Assembly: GCA_029246415.1 (NCBI GenBank) | Contig: JAQWNF010000030.1 | Span: 1 to 64,000 of the forward strand | Direction: 5' to 3' | Origin: Glaciecola sp. | GTDB taxonomy: Bacteria; Pseudomonadota; Gammaproteobacteria; Enterobacterales; Alteromonadaceae | Length of the DNA stretch: 64,000 bases | Shown here: positions 20,048 to 29,994 of the stretch, piece by piece | How the letters are laid out: every line of letters starts with the position of its first letter | How positions within the stretch are numbered: the stretch's first letter is position 1 | Notes under the pieces: model-generated | The model's database searches: none | Told to the model about the DNA's origin: nothing | What the model saw: only the letters and a program-made list of their open reading frames with translations | Program-made: the position numbers and the translations under genes

Positions 20048-21316
20048 ATGTCGTTTAATACCTTAGGGCTAGGTAAAGCATTAGTTGAAAACGTAACAAA
20101 GCAAGGCTATGTTTCGCCAACAGATATTCAGTCGCGCGCGATCCCTGTTGTCCTCAAACAACAAGATGTCGTTGCCATAGCTCATACGGGCACCGGTAAA
20201 ACCGCTAGTTTTACGCTACCTATTATAGAGCTTTTGAGTAACAATGAACCTGAGTCAGCCTTGGCTGCTGGACAAATCAGAGCGCTGATTATTGCACCTA
20301 CCCGAGAGCTTGCCGCTCAAGTATTAGCCAATATCGACACATACCAACAACATATCAATCTGCGCAGCGTTGCAGTCTATGGTGGAGTACGTATCGAACC
20401 GCAATTGGAAGCGTTAACGAATGGGGTGGATATATTAGTGGCAACACCTGGTCGATTAATTGACCTGTATAACCGCCAAGCTATTAATTTTGATGCGCTA
20501 CAAATACTGGTGTTGGATGAAGCTGATCGCATGTTAGATCTAGGTTTTATTGATGATATTAAGCATATTCAAACCTGTCTTCCGAAAAAACGACAAACGT
20601 TAATGTTTTCGGCTACTTTTTCTAAAGCCATAAAAGCCCTTGCTCAAACCATGTTGCACCAACCCACATTTATTGACGTCGCTACAGGGCAAAACCCCAC
20701 CAAAAATATCAAACAACAACTTTATGTAGTCGATAAAGCACGTAAACATGAAATGTTACTGTATTTACTCAAACATAATAATTGGCGACAAGTGTTAGTG
20801 TTTTGTCGGACCAAACGAGGTGCAGACAATTTAGTGCTCGAACTTGCTCAAGCTAATATTAAAGCAGAGTCGATACATGCTAATCGATCTCAACATGCCA
20901 GAACGATGGCGTTAGATGGGTTTAGAGATGGCTCTTTGAGGGTGTTAGTCGCGACTGATATTGCGGCTAGGGGGATTGATATTGATGATTTACCTTGTGT
21001 GATTAATGTCGATTTGCCGTATGTTGCTGCTGATTATGTGCACCGTATTGGTCGCACGGGTAGAGCGGGTTCACAAGGAATTGCGATCTCATTTTTCAGT
21101 GAGGACGAGATTAAGCCGTTAACTGCCATTGAGCGTCTTATCAGTAAGACGTTTAAGCGAGAAACACTGACAGGCTTTTCACTCACCCCTTCAAGTAAAG
21201 TGAAAGATGACGATGATGAGTATGGTAATTTTGAGCCTCATCCAGTTACTAAACCTGTTACTAAACCTCGTCGCCGCAGCTTATCAGATAGACCGCCCAA
21301 ACGCAGACGCAAATAA
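20048..21316 (+). CDS. DEAD-box ATP-dependent RNA helicase, RhlE-like
   Basis: RNA helicase core: Q-motif ([14 protein letters not shown]), Walker [38 protein letters not shown], then the C-terminal [10 protein letters not shown] and HRIGRTGR motifs. The basic C-terminal tail ([16 protein letters not shown]) probably binds RNA. Start ATG 20048 gives a normal N-terminus ([12 protein letters not shown]); the upstream in-frame extension to 19994 looks non-coding. Sequence and tail resemble RhlE, but SrmB/DbpA-like relatives cannot be fully excluded. Confidence 0.9.
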   Translation: MSFNTLGLGKALVENVTKQGYVSPTDIQSRAIPVVLKQQDVVAIAHTGTGKTASFTLPIIELLSNNEPESALAAGQIRALIIAPTRELAAQVLANIDTYQQHINLRSVAVYGGVRIEPQLEALTNGVDILVATPGRLIDLYNRQAINFDALQILVLDEADRMLDLGFIDDIKHIQTCLPKKRQTLMFSATFSKAIKALAQTMLHQPTFIDVATGQNPTKNIKQQLYVVDKARKHEMLLYLLKHNNWRQVLVFCRTKRGADNLVLELAQANIKAESIHANRSQHARTMALDGFRDGSLRVLVATDIAARGIDIDDLPCVINVDLPYVAADYVHRIGRTGRAGSQGIAISFFSEDEIKPLTAIERLISKTFKRETLTGFSLTPSSKVKDDDDEYGNFEPHPVTKPVTKPRRRSLSDRPPKRRRK

Positions 21317-21395
21317 ATCATCCACAGACAATCTAACCATTAAGATTGCCTTTGCTAGTGATTGATAATTTGGTGGTGTGGGCTAGTAATTTGAG

Positions 21396-21788
21396 CTACT
21401 GGCCTAAGCTACCCAAAAACGCAATAAGGTAATCTTGTTCAGCTTTATCTTTTATTTCCACATGACGCATGCGTGTGCCAGGCACATATAGATCATTACC
21501 CGCTACCCATTTACGTAAATTAGCTTCAGTCCACACGATATTAGATTGTTTTAACGCGTCCGAATAGGCATAGCGTGGCATTGAACCTGCTTTGCGTCCG
21601 ACGACGCCAATTAAACTTGGTCCAAATGCATTTTTACTTGAATCTTTGGAGTGACAAGCGGTGCATTTTTCAAAAATTTGTTCGCCAGCAGCGACCATCA
21701 TTGCTTGCTCTTCTGCTACAACGCTTGCCGACAATGTGGTGCTTGCAGTAAACACCGTAGTAACTAACAGGGCTAGTGCTCGTTTCAT
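21396..21788 (-). CDS. Periplasmic c-type cytochrome
   Basis: 130-aa secreted class I cytochrome c. A signal peptide (residues about 1-25) is followed by the haem attachment motif CTACHS and a probable axial Met in YVPGTRMRH. The segment FGPSLIGVVGRKAGSMPRYAYSDAL resembles cytochrome c2/mitochondrial types, which shuttle electrons to oxidases. GGAG lies before the start. The partner is unknown. Confidence 0.9.
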   Translation of the reverse strand: MKRALALLVTTVFTASTTLSASVVAEEQAMMVAAGEQIFEKCTACHSKDSSKNAFGPSLIGVVGRKAGSMPRYAYSDALKQSNIVWTEANLRKWVAGNDLYVPGTRMRHVEIKDKAEQDYLIAFLGSLGQ

Positions 21789-21900
21789 AATAAACTCCAG
21801 ATAAAATAGAATAGGTTTAAAATGATTATGTATGCAGGGTTGGCATGTTGAATTGATCTAAAACAAGGTTTAACAGGGATCATACTGAGGTAGGAGTAAA

Positions 21901-22566
21901 TTAGTTCTGTTGGACGGGAAGCAATGATAGGTGATCATTCAACCATTGTTCTAATTGCAATTTATCATGCACAATAATGGCTCCATAAGATGAAGAAACT
22001 AAGTTAATGTCGGTTAATTTTTTTAATGCCTTGTGACTACTTAATACGGTGACTGCGAGTAATTCTGCACAATCGCTTTGGCGCATTTTAATGTGATTAA
22101 GAGTTGGCTTCGTGCATTGATTATACAGTAACTTGGCTAATCTAACATGCGTAGGTAAGCGACGATGATCATCCATCATTTCTAAAGCCATATTGAGTTT
22201 GATCGCTAATGACGTCAATAAATACTGATTAAACTCAGGGACGTTAGCATTCATCCAATTAAATGAAGTGCGGTTGAGATGGGTTAATACAACATCTGTA
22301 TTCGCTTCAGAGTGGTGAGTGCGAGGTTGGTTGACGATTAGTGTGACTTCACCAAAGCTATCGCCTCTATTTAAATAAGAGGTCAGCTGATATTGCCCAT
22401 CTAAGCCGTAATTGCCAACTTTGACTTGTCCAGATTGAACAATGTTTAAACCCGGCCGTGAATCACCTCGTTGATGGATTAACTGTCCTTGGGAAAATAG
22501 CTTGCGGTCGCCATGCTGTGCACATAACGCGAGTAGCTCCTCGTTCATTGTTCTAGAATATTTCAT
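21901..22566 (-). CDS. Crp/Fnr-family transcriptional regulator
   Basis: 221 aa with an N-terminal cyclic-nucleotide-binding-type beta-roll (LFSQGQLIHQRGDSRPGLNIVQSGQVKV, GDSFGEVTLI) and a C-terminal winged helix (VRLAKLLYNQ; MRQSDCAELLAVTVLSSHKALKKL). It lacks the cysteine cluster of FNR, so it is unlikely to be an iron-sulfur sensor; the effector is unknown. It diverges from the sterol-desaturase-type gene across about 100 bp and may regulate it. Confidence 0.88.
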   Translation of the reverse strand: MKYSRTMNEELLALCAQHGDRKLFSQGQLIHQRGDSRPGLNIVQSGQVKVGNYGLDGQYQLTSYLNRGDSFGEVTLIVNQPRTHHSEANTDVVLTHLNRTSFNWMNANVPEFNQYLLTSLAIKLNMALEMMDDHRRLPTHVRLAKLLYNQCTKPTLNHIKMRQSDCAELLAVTVLSSHKALKKLTDINLVSSSYGAIIVHDKLQLEQWLNDHLSLLPVQQN

Positions 22567-22667
22567 TTTACGATTTTAATACAAAATAATCACAAATGTA
22601 TATAGGTATATTTTTTGATTTATGGCCGAGGGGTATGCTGTGTTGGTAGATTAACGAGAGGTAAATT

Positions 22668-23513
22668 ATGACCTATCAATATGCGATATTAGCTGTCTTT
22701 GCAATGTTTGCGATTGCAGAAGCGCGCAACGGTAAATTATTTAAGAAAACCACCGAGGTTAAAAGTGATGGGGTGGTTGAACTCATCAGTACGCTTGTTT
22801 TATTTATATTTACCCAGCCGGTAATTTTATTTTCATCTGGTTTTTTGGGGGCGTTAATGTTCCCACAATATGCCGGTGTGTTAGCTGATACTTCAATTTG
22901 GTTACAAATCGGCTTATTACTTGTCTTTGATGATATGCTGCAATATTGGTGGCATCGAGCGTCACACAATTCTCGGTTTTTATATTTTTTACATCGCGCC
23001 CATCACAACGCCAAGTATATGAGTGTCCGTATTGTTTATCGTAATAACTTCTTTTATTACTTGTTCATGCCGTCACTTTGGTGTTCTGGTGTGTTAATTT
23101 ATTTGGGTTTAGGCTGGGTATATGCCGGTTATTTAGTGGTTAAACTGACCGTGATCACCGGTGCGCATTCAGAATGGCAATGGGATCGGGGAATGTATAA
23201 ACTCGCAGCTCAATACCCGATATTAGAACCGATTGTCTGGGTAGTGGAACGGACTATTTCTACGCCTTCGACACATAGTGCTCATCATGGGTTAACTATG
23301 GAAGACGGCGTGACGAACTACAAAGGAAACTACGGCAATTTATTATTCTTTTGGGATGTATTGTTTGGGACTGCGCGTATTACTCGCCGTTACCCGAACC
23401 AATATGGGATTGAAGGCATGCGCAAAGCTGAATGGGCTGAACAGTTATTTTGGCCGATTATCAAATCTAAGAAAAAAGCCAAGCCAGTGGCAACAGCCCC
23501 TATAACTGAATAA
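22668..23513 (+). CDS. Sterol desaturase/fatty acid hydroxylase family protein
   Basis: Integral membrane di-iron enzyme family. The histidine clusters are visible: WWHRASH, FLHRAHHN and STHSAHHG, spaced as in the fatty-acid-hydroxylase superfamily, between hydrophobic helices. A ribosome binding site (GAGAGG) precedes the ATG. The substrate is unknown; bacterial members hydroxylate or desaturate lipids or carotenoids. 281 aa. Divergent from a Crp-like regulator. Confidence 0.9.
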   Translation: MTYQYAILAVFAMFAIAEARNGKLFKKTTEVKSDGVVELISTLVLFIFTQPVILFSSGFLGALMFPQYAGVLADTSIWLQIGLLLVFDDMLQYWWHRASHNSRFLYFLHRAHHNAKYMSVRIVYRNNFFYYLFMPSLWCSGVLIYLGLGWVYAGYLVVKLTVITGAHSEWQWDRGMYKLAAQYPILEPIVWVVERTISTPSTHSAHHGLTMEDGVTNYKGNYGNLLFFWDVLFGTARITRRYPNQYGIEGMRKAEWAEQLFWPIIKSKKKAKPVATAPITE

Positions 23514-23554
23514 CACGCTGTTAGTTTATTTCAATTACAGTATAATCGGGTCAT

Positions 23555-24022
23555 ATGACTCGATTACCCCTTCATTTACACTGTTACGATGATGCTGGAC
23601 GGATAGTTCCGCCTCGCCCGTTTTGGTGGAGCTTAGTTTTTTTAGCTAAAAGCTGGCTGATACTTATTGGCTCAGTGACTATTCGTGGTAAAGAAAGCGA
23701 AATCCTTGCTTTTTGGTACCCACATAAATTCGACTTATACCTTGCTCTAGGCTTGGGTTTACCCGCAGTCATAGCAATGTTGTTATGTAGTAATCGGGAG
23801 CGGTTATGGCTGCGTGAGTATAAACGTTGGGTGTACGTGTTAATCGCCTGTTTAGCACTGGCTTGTTTTGGGCAGTTAACCCATTACGGCTTACGTTTAA
23901 TAAATACTCACTTTGTTTACGATCATGCCACCGCTATGGGTTTAGTCGGGGTGTTTGGCGTAATAGGCTACACATTACGAAGTCGCTATTTACGCTTGAT
24001 GTACCGCGATTGGATGGCTTAA
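23555..24022 (+). CDS. DUF2919 (YfeZ-like) inner membrane protein
   Basis: 155 aa with about four hydrophobic helices. The N-terminal pattern PLHLHCYDDAGRIVPPRPFWWSLVFLAKSW and the later FWYPHKFDLYLALGLGLPA segment are typical of the DUF2919 family. Function unknown. It lies 41 bp after the hydroxylase gene and could be co-transcribed with it. It converges on the operon that follows. Confidence 0.82.
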   Translation: MTRLPLHLHCYDDAGRIVPPRPFWWSLVFLAKSWLILIGSVTIRGKESEILAFWYPHKFDLYLALGLGLPAVIAMLLCSNRERLWLREYKRWVYVLIACLALACFGQLTHYGLRLINTHFVYDHATAMGLVGVFGVIGYTLRSRYLRLMYRDWMA

Positions 24023-24025
24023 TAC

Positions 24026-24436
24026 CTAAGATTGGCAGTTTTTGATAGCTTGCAAGAGATATTGGTGGACACTTAATGTGTTATCAACCGCTAGACGTTC
24101 GTAACAAATACCGGTAAATGCAAATGATTTGTCCTGAAAAATCACCATGACGATTTCTTGGTTGTCTTCTTGTCTAAACTCCCAGTCACCACCGACAACT
24201 TTTCTAAACACTTCTCCGACATACGCCCCATAGATATTGCATAGTGTAAACAGAGCTTGATCTTCCAGCGCTTGATCTGCATATCGGTCTACAAACCCTG
24301 ATAATAGATCATCAATTAGCGCCACACTTTCAACACTTTTATCAAGGTTGATATTAAACTCTTCAAGTGAAACTAGAACAGCGTCTGCAGCACCTTGTTC
24401 CATTAGCTCGGTGATTTCTTGGTTGGTTAATGACAT
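24026..24436 (-). CDS. Conserved hypothetical protein, possibly DUF3806-like
   Basis: 136-aa soluble, acidic protein without a signal peptide or membrane helix. The segment LCNIYGAYVGEVFRKVVGGDWEFRQ resembles the core of DUF3806-like proteins, but I am not certain. It is the last gene of a tight three-gene minus-strand operon, beginning 2 bp after the end of the LysR gene. Confidence 0.75.
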   Translation of the reverse strand: MSLTNQEITELMEQGAADAVLVSLEEFNINLDKSVESVALIDDLLSGFVDRYADQALEDQALFTLCNIYGAYVGEVFRKVVGGDWEFRQEDNQEIVMVIFQDKSFAFTGICYERLAVDNTLSVHQYLLQAIKNCQS

Positions 24437-24438
24437 AG

Positions 24439-25350
24439 TTAATCCTTTGTGTCTGGAGCGAGCGATATGACGCGATGCTGTAAAATTAGGTCGGCTAATA
24501 ACTGCGAACTGGGTCCTATATTATCAGGTTGCGGAATAATTAGAAACGATGTGAAGCGCTTGTGGGTCGATCCATTGATGTTTAATAGTTGTAACTCACC
24601 CGAGCTGATATGGTCTGCAACTAAATACTCAGGTAACCAACAAAAGCCTATTTTACGCAGCAACAAATCTATAGCAGTTGAAAACTGCGATACCGTCCAA
24701 CGATTTTCAGATTTTAACCAACCAGCATTTTCTTTTGGTTGTTTAGAGGTATCTTTTATAACGAGTTGTAAATGACGTGATAATGCTTCGGGATCGATAG
24801 GCGATGGAATATGTGTAATTGGATGCTGATGGTGGCACACTGCTACAAACGTCACTTCAGCAAAAGGTTCGCCCAAAAAACCTTTCGGAATTTGATGGGC
24901 AATTGCCAAATCAACTTTGTGTTGAGTGATAGCGTCGTCTGTTCCAGTTATAACAGTGTCTAGCATGGTAAGGCGCGAACCACGACATTCAGGTAAAAAC
25001 TCTTCAAGGGCAGGGTAAAGCAAACGTTTGTCAAAGGCTAAATCAATTGCTAGAGTGATTTCAGGCTCCCACGCCTGGTTAATATTGACGGCGAGTGATT
25101 CCAAGGCTTCAACATTGTCGGTTAGATTACGTGAACGACGTAACATGACTTCGCCCGCTGGGGTCAAAAAAGCTTTACGGCCTTTAACTTCTAGAAGCTG
25201 CACATCGAGTAAATTTTGCAGTTTTGCAACTGCGTGATTTAACGAAGATTGGCTTTTATTTAAGTAAACGGCAGCTTTAGCATAGCCACCATGATCAACG
25301 ACAGCTTGTAATATTCGCCATTGCTCTAACGTTGTTTTAGGTCGATACAT
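24439..25350 (-). CDS. LysR-family transcriptional regulator
   Basis: 303 aa. N-terminal winged HTH (LEQWRILQAVVDHGGYAKAAVYLNKSQSSLNHAVAKLQNLL) and a C-terminal substrate-binding domain. It is unusual in being within an operon (4 bp after the membrane protein gene, 2 bp before the hypothetical gene) rather than divergent from its target, which suggests autoregulation of the set. Effector unknown. Confidence 0.92.
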   Translation of the reverse strand: MYRPKTTLEQWRILQAVVDHGGYAKAAVYLNKSQSSLNHAVAKLQNLLDVQLLEVKGRKAFLTPAGEVMLRRSRNLTDNVEALESLAVNINQAWEPEITLAIDLAFDKRLLYPALEEFLPECRGSRLTMLDTVITGTDDAITQHKVDLAIAHQIPKGFLGEPFAEVTFVAVCHHQHPITHIPSPIDPEALSRHLQLVIKDTSKQPKENAGWLKSENRWTVSQFSTAIDLLLRKIGFCWLPEYLVADHISSGELQLLNINGSTHKRFTSFLIIPQPDNIGPSSQLLADLILQHRVISLAPDTKD

Positions 25351-25354
25351 AGTA

Positions 25355-26020
25355 TTATTGGGATTGATGTTTACGATAGTCCAATATTAACGCAATTATT
25401 AACCAAATACATACAGCCACCATTAAAAAGGTAGTATTTTCTGCAAGTTGCATGACTTCTTCACTCAATGCTGCGGTAGCGAAGATGAGCGCAAGATAGT
25501 AAGGCAGATTGAGCAAGCCTGCTAAACCTATAATTTTACGACTGCGTTTTAATGCTCCTTGGGTCACCATGAAAAAGGCTAATGAGTTAATGTGGATCAT
25601 GGCGATAAGTAATGATTTAATACTTATTGAAGGTAACACTGTTGCTGGATTATTGGCAGCAACAGTGTTACCTGGTAAATCGATTTTGCTAGCTCGTCGT
25701 CCAATTTCATAATTGATGAACGAGCCTAATGTCGCTCCAACCACCATGGCAATCGTAAGCTTGATAATGTCGCTCGCTGACGGGTTAGCACCGACCACTA
25801 ATAACACTGCGAAAAACTGCCCGGGGAAATAAAATCCTACATAGACAATGGATTCAAGCAAAATAATCAACAGTATCAATGTATAAAAATATTCGCCTGC
25901 AGTGTCTTTAAGCATGGTTAATAGCGCCATGCCAGGCGGGACTATATCGAAGTTGATCAGCGTTTGTAACACGATCAGTGCTATCAACGCAGTAATGGGT
26001 AAAGACGAATAATATTTCAA
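25355..26020 (-). CDS. DedA-like integral membrane protein
   Basis: 221 aa with four to six hydrophobic helices. The segment ESIVYVGFYFPGQFFAVLLVVGA followed by VVGATLGSFINYEIGRRAS resembles the DedA/VTT core (FxPGE-type loop and Gly-rich helix). The family handles lipid scrambling and membrane homeostasis. First gene of the operon with LysR and the hypothetical protein. The family call is by pattern only. Confidence 0.75.
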   Translation of the reverse strand: MKYYSSLPITALIALIVLQTLINFDIVPPGMALLTMLKDTAGEYFYTLILLIILLESIVYVGFYFPGQFFAVLLVVGANPSASDIIKLTIAMVVGATLGSFINYEIGRRASKIDLPGNTVAANNPATVLPSISIKSLLIAMIHINSLAFFMVTQGALKRSRKIIGLAGLLNLPYYLALIFATAALSEEVMQLAENTTFLMVAVCIWLIIALILDYRKHQSQ

Positions 26021-26113
26021 AGAAAACTCAATATTCTATAGATACTTAGTACACATTATTACGTGATCGGGTCTGAAGGGATCATCTAGCCATGGACTTG
26101 ATATTTTCGCAAG

Positions 26114-26902
26114 TTACCCTTTTACCCCTAGAAATTTATTCATTGCTTGTGCCACAGCGACAAAACCAAATGTAGCTGTGACTGCGACGCTGGCACCAAA
26201 ACCGGTTTCACAATCTAATTTAACCGCACCTTCGGAGATGGGCTTTTGTTTATCAACGGTACCATCACCTTGTGGGTATCTCAGTTGTTCGGTTGAGTAT
26301 ATACATTCAATTCCGAATCTACGTTGGGTGTTTTTACTAAAATTATAATCACGGCGTAAAACCGAACGAAGTTTAGCTGCAAGTGGATCTTGTGTGGTTT
26401 TAGCTAAATCACCTGAGGTCACTTGGCGCGGGTCAATTTGACCACCAGCACCACCGATAGTAATAATTCTGATTTTGTTGCGTTTACAATACGCAATCAT
26501 CGCCGCTTTGGCAGAAATACTATCTGTCGCATCAATAATGATGTCCATATCGGGCGTAATATAAGTTGCTACATTATCAGGTAGTACAAAGTCTTCGATA
26601 GGGTTAACCACACAATCAGGGTTGATTTGTTTGATCCGTTGCGCCATCGCCTCTACCTTTGCTTGACCAATGGTATCTTGCAGGGCATGTGCCTGGCGGT
26701 TAGTGTTAGTAATACAAATATCATCTATATCGATTAATGTAATTTTACCTATACCACTGCGGGCAAATCCTTCAGCAACCCAAGTTCCGACACCACCAAT
26801 ACCGACAACGCAAAAATGCGCCTGTGCTAATTTGGTTAATCCAGAGGCTTCATATAATCGTTCTACGCCACCAAAGCGGCCACCAAAGCGTTGTTTATTC
26901 AT
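26114..26902 (-). CDS. tcdA: tRNA threonylcarbamoyladenosine dehydratase TcdA
   Basis: E1-like ATP-dependent enzyme that cyclises t6A37 of tRNA. N-terminal Rossmann/ThiF motif VVGIGGVGTWVAEGFARSGIGKITLID, NTNRQAHAL, the DATDSISAKAAMI segment and SGDLAKTTQDPLAAKLRSVLRRDY are characteristic. 262 aa is typical. Divergent from the pirin gene. Confidence 0.94.
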   Translation of the reverse strand: MNKQRFGGRFGGVERLYEASGLTKLAQAHFCVVGIGGVGTWVAEGFARSGIGKITLIDIDDICITNTNRQAHALQDTIGQAKVEAMAQRIKQINPDCVVNPIEDFVLPDNVATYITPDMDIIIDATDSISAKAAMIAYCKRNKIRIITIGGAGGQIDPRQVTSGDLAKTTQDPLAAKLRSVLRRDYNFSKNTQRRFGIECIYSTEQLRYPQGDGTVDKQKPISEGAVKLDCETGFGASVAVTATFGFVAVAQAMNKFLGVKG

Positions 26903-27005
26903 TTATAGTTCTATTTTATTGAATTAAATAAGCGTAATTTTGCAAGTTACGTTCGATTAAAGATGTGATTTAATAGCTATTATACTTTTTCTTAATTGGC
27001 TTGTC

Positions 27006-27869
27006 ATGACTAACCTCGACTCAACAACACATTCAACTGCATCTACCACAACAGTCAAAAAACTGTATCGCGGCCAAGCGACACAAGACGGCGCGGGTGT
27101 CTCATTAACTCGTATTATCGGCCAAGGCAGTCTAGCTCGTTTAGATCCATTTTTGATGCTTGATGAATTTGGCTCAGATCAACCTCAAGATTATTTGGCG
27201 GGTTTTCCTCCACACCCCCATCGTGGTTTTCAAACGGTAACTTATATGCTGCAGGGCAAAATGGGACACAAGGATTCGGTGGGTAATACTGGATTGATCG
27301 AAGACGGCGGTTTGCAATGGATGAATGCTGGTAAAGGGATTATTCATGAAGAAATGCCACAGCAAACACATGGCGTTTTACGTGGATTTCAGTTGTGGGT
27401 CAACCTTCCTGCAGCTGAAAAATTATCTGCCCCCGCTTATTACGATATCCCTAGTTGCGAAGTACCTGAGGTAGAGTTTTCAGGTGGACTATTGCGTGTT
27501 TTAGCTGGTAAATACAAAGGAATTAACGGAGCTGTGGTTGCACAGGCCGTTAAACCGCAATTTTATGATATACATTTTTCTTCAACAACGGCATTAACCG
27601 TCGATACAATATCTAAGCATAATGGATTTATATTTGTTTATGAAGGTCAGGTTGAAGTACAAGAGCACACTATCGAAAAAGGTCAATTAGCGCTGTTAGA
27701 TATGCAGTCATCGTTAGTGGTCCTTGGCCAAGCTGGTGCACGTGCGATATTTGTGTCGGGTGAACCCATCAATGAGCCTGTATTTCAATACGGGCCGTTT
27801 GTTATGAATACCAAAGACGAAATTGATCAAGCGATGCGTGATTATCGTGATGGGGTCTTAACTGATTAA
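27006..27869 (+). CDS. Pirin family protein
   Basis: Bicupin of the pirin family. Metal-binding histidines are present in HPHRGFQTVTYMLQGKMGHKDS, with MNAGKGIIHEEMP as the second part of the cupin. Bacterial pirins include quercetinases and redox-sensing regulators; the role here is unknown. 287 aa. It follows a divergent promoter shared with tcdA. Confidence 0.93.
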   Translation: MTNLDSTTHSTASTTTVKKLYRGQATQDGAGVSLTRIIGQGSLARLDPFLMLDEFGSDQPQDYLAGFPPHPHRGFQTVTYMLQGKMGHKDSVGNTGLIEDGGLQWMNAGKGIIHEEMPQQTHGVLRGFQLWVNLPAAEKLSAPAYYDIPSCEVPEVEFSGGLLRVLAGKYKGINGAVVAQAVKPQFYDIHFSSTTALTVDTISKHNGFIFVYEGQVEVQEHTIEKGQLALLDMQSSLVVLGQAGARAIFVSGEPINEPVFQYGPFVMNTKDEIDQAMRDYRDGVLTD

Positions 27870-27955
27870 GCGATATAATCCATTTATTTTAGACAGAGTC
27901 AGGCAAACTATGCTTTACTTATTATGACTCTTTTTATGTAAAGGATTACTAATTA

Positions 27956-29374
27956 ATGAAGCCAATTATTCTTGCTGGTGGCACTGGTAGCCGTTTGTGG
28001 CCAAAATCTCGTGTCGCTATGCCCAAGCAATTTCTAGCCCTTACCTCTGATAACTCGATGTTGCAGGACACTATAACTCGTTTAAATGGTTCTGGTGCTC
28101 AAGCTCCGATGATTATTTGTAACGAAGCACATCGTTTTTTAGTGGCAGAGCAACTGCGACAGCAAGACATTCAGCATTCGGGGATTTTATTAGAGCCTGT
28201 CGGACGAAATACAGCCCCAGCTATTGCACTTGCTGCATTAAAAGCTCAAGAAAGCGGGTCAGATCCAATTTTATTGATTTTGGCGGCTGATCATTTAATT
28301 CAAAATCACTCAGCTTTTCATACGGGTCTTGCTCGTGCTCAACAATTAGCTGAACAAGGTAAGTTAGTGACTTTTGGTATAGTTCCACAAATGCCACATA
28401 CCGGTTATGGCTATATAAAAAGTGGTGCGTCATTGTCTAACAACGGCTTAAATGTAGGATTTAATGTTGCTGCCTTTGTTGAAAAGCCTGACTTAGCTAC
28501 TGCGCAAGATTATGTCAGTACCGGCGATTATTTTTGGAACTCAGGGATGTTTATGTTTAAAGCCAGCGCTTATTTGACTGCATTAGCTGAATTTGCACCT
28601 GAGATTTTATCCATATGCCAACAATCCTTAGCCGGACAAACCCAAGATATGGACTTTACGCGCATTAATGCCGAAATATTTGCGACTTGCCCTGATGATT
28701 CTATTGATTATGCGGTGATGGAGCATACTAAAGATGCGGCAATGGTACCGTTAGATGCCGGTTGGTCAGATGTGGGTAGTTGGTCATCGTTATGGGAAAC
28801 AGCGGATAAAGATGCTCAAGGTAACGCAACTGTCGGTGACGTGATGTTACATGATACGACCAACAGTTATGTAAACGCCGAAGGGAAACTTGTCAGTGTG
28901 ATTGGGTTAGATAATATCGTGGTGGTCGAGACCAAAGATGCAGTGATGGTTGCTCATAAAGATAAAGTACAAGAAATCAAACATGTCGTTAATCAGCTTA
29001 AAGCACAACAACGACCTGAGTTTGAATTTCATCGAGAAGTATTTCGTCCTTGGGGCAGTTATGATTCGATTGATAATGGCGAGCGCTTTCAGGTTAAACG
29101 TATCAGTGTTAAACCAGGAGAGAAACTTTCCGTACAGATGCATCACCATCGAGCAGAGCATTGGATTGTTGTATCGGGGACTGCCAATGTGACAATAGGG
29201 GATAACACTATGATTGTTTCTGAAAATGAATCGACCTACATTCCTATTGGAGAAGTTCATGCACTAGAAAATCCAGGTAAAATTCCTCTAGAATTAATAG
29301 AAGTTCAATCGGGAAGTTATCTTGGCGAAGACGATATTGTGCGATTTAGTGATAGATATGGACGAAGTGATTAA
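27956..29374 (+). CDS. manC: Mannose-1-phosphate guanylyltransferase / mannose-6-phosphate isomerase
   Basis: Bifunctional type II enzyme making GDP-mannose for exopolysaccharide and glycoconjugates. N-terminal GT-A nucleotidyltransferase (ILAGGTGSRLWPKSRVAMPKQF), FVEKPD and YFWNSGMFMF, and a C-terminal cupin isomerase domain (PGEKLSVQMHHHRAEHWIVV). 472 aa is standard. AAGGA lies 10 bp before the ATG. It stands alone here, outside any polysaccharide cluster. Confidence 0.95.
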   Translation: MKPIILAGGTGSRLWPKSRVAMPKQFLALTSDNSMLQDTITRLNGSGAQAPMIICNEAHRFLVAEQLRQQDIQHSGILLEPVGRNTAPAIALAALKAQESGSDPILLILAADHLIQNHSAFHTGLARAQQLAEQGKLVTFGIVPQMPHTGYGYIKSGASLSNNGLNVGFNVAAFVEKPDLATAQDYVSTGDYFWNSGMFMFKASAYLTALAEFAPEILSICQQSLAGQTQDMDFTRINAEIFATCPDDSIDYAVMEHTKDAAMVPLDAGWSDVGSWSSLWETADKDAQGNATVGDVMLHDTTNSYVNAEGKLVSVIGLDNIVVVETKDAVMVAHKDKVQEIKHVVNQLKAQQRPEFEFHREVFRPWGSYDSIDNGERFQVKRISVKPGEKLSVQMHHHRAEHWIVVSGTANVTIGDNTMIVSENESTYIPIGEVHALENPGKIPLELIEVQSGSYLGEDDIVRFSDRYGRSD

Positions 29375-29410
29375 GCTAAATACTGAAAGGTAGTAACAAT
29401 TCATTTACAT

Positions 29411-29447
29411 ATAAAAGCATCAGCCATTTAGGTTGATGCTTTTATAT
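29411..29447. terminator. Bidirectional terminator between manC and the DUF3429 gene
   Basis: A 12-bp stem, ATAAAAGCATCA pairing with TGATGCTTTTAT, with an A/T-rich flank on each side, between two convergent genes. Confidence 0.82.
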
Positions 29448-29484
29448 TTTCTGGTTAACCAAAAAAAGGTTAATAACTGACCAT

Positions 29485-29910
29485 TTAGATTGAGATGAGT
29501 AAACCAAAATGACATAAAATTACCACTGTTGTTAATACCAATCTCATTTTGGTATATTCGATGATGATAGTTTTAGGTAACGACAAGGTAAATTTATCAT
29601 ACATTAGTATTAACAAATAACTAACAGATAGGACAAATAATGTTATTTTTATGTCAAATAGGAATAAACTAGACCAAGCTACTATACTTGGCAGCATAGC
29701 GACGTATATTTGGTGGTTATTTTTTGGCTCGCATAGTGCTTGATACCAATGTACTCCACCAAAAAAAGACAAAATGATGGCAGAATATTGGATAAAACCC
29801 ATACTCGCTTGCATAGAAGTAAGTAAATTGAGACTGAGTAGCTCGTGTAATGCGAAAAAGATAAACGGGATAAGCCCTAAATAACCTAATATTTTAGCGT
29901 TTATTGGCAT
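29485..29910 (-). CDS. DUF3429 membrane protein
   Basis: 141 aa with four to five hydrophobic helices and the family motif IILSFFGGVHWYQAL in the second helix. Function unknown. It is transcribed in the same direction as gltA and lies downstream of its terminator. Confidence 0.85.
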   Translation of the reverse strand: MPINAKILGYLGLIPFIFFALHELLSLNLLTSMQASMGFIQYSAIILSFFGGVHWYQALCEPKNNHQIYVAMLPSIVAWSSLFLFDIKITLFVLSVSYLLILMYDKFTLSLPKTIIIEYTKMRLVLTTVVILCHFGLLISI

Positions 29911-29948
29911 GATTTATACTCGGTATTAATAATATGAATGATAAATAT

Positions 29949-29972
29949 AAAAAAAGCACCCGAAGGTGCTTT
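29949..29972 (-). terminator. Rho-independent terminator of gltA
   Basis: Stem AAAGCACC / GGTGCTTT with a CGAA loop; read on the minus strand it ends in a T-run, 23 bp after the gltA stop. Confidence 0.9.
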
Positions 29973-29994
29973 AAAATAGATTAAATTTTAACTA

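Noticed and set aside
21901-22566. Regulator considered as an FNR-type oxygen sensor because a cytochrome gene is adjacent
   Set aside because: The N-terminal cysteine cluster needed for a [4Fe-4S] sensor is absent.
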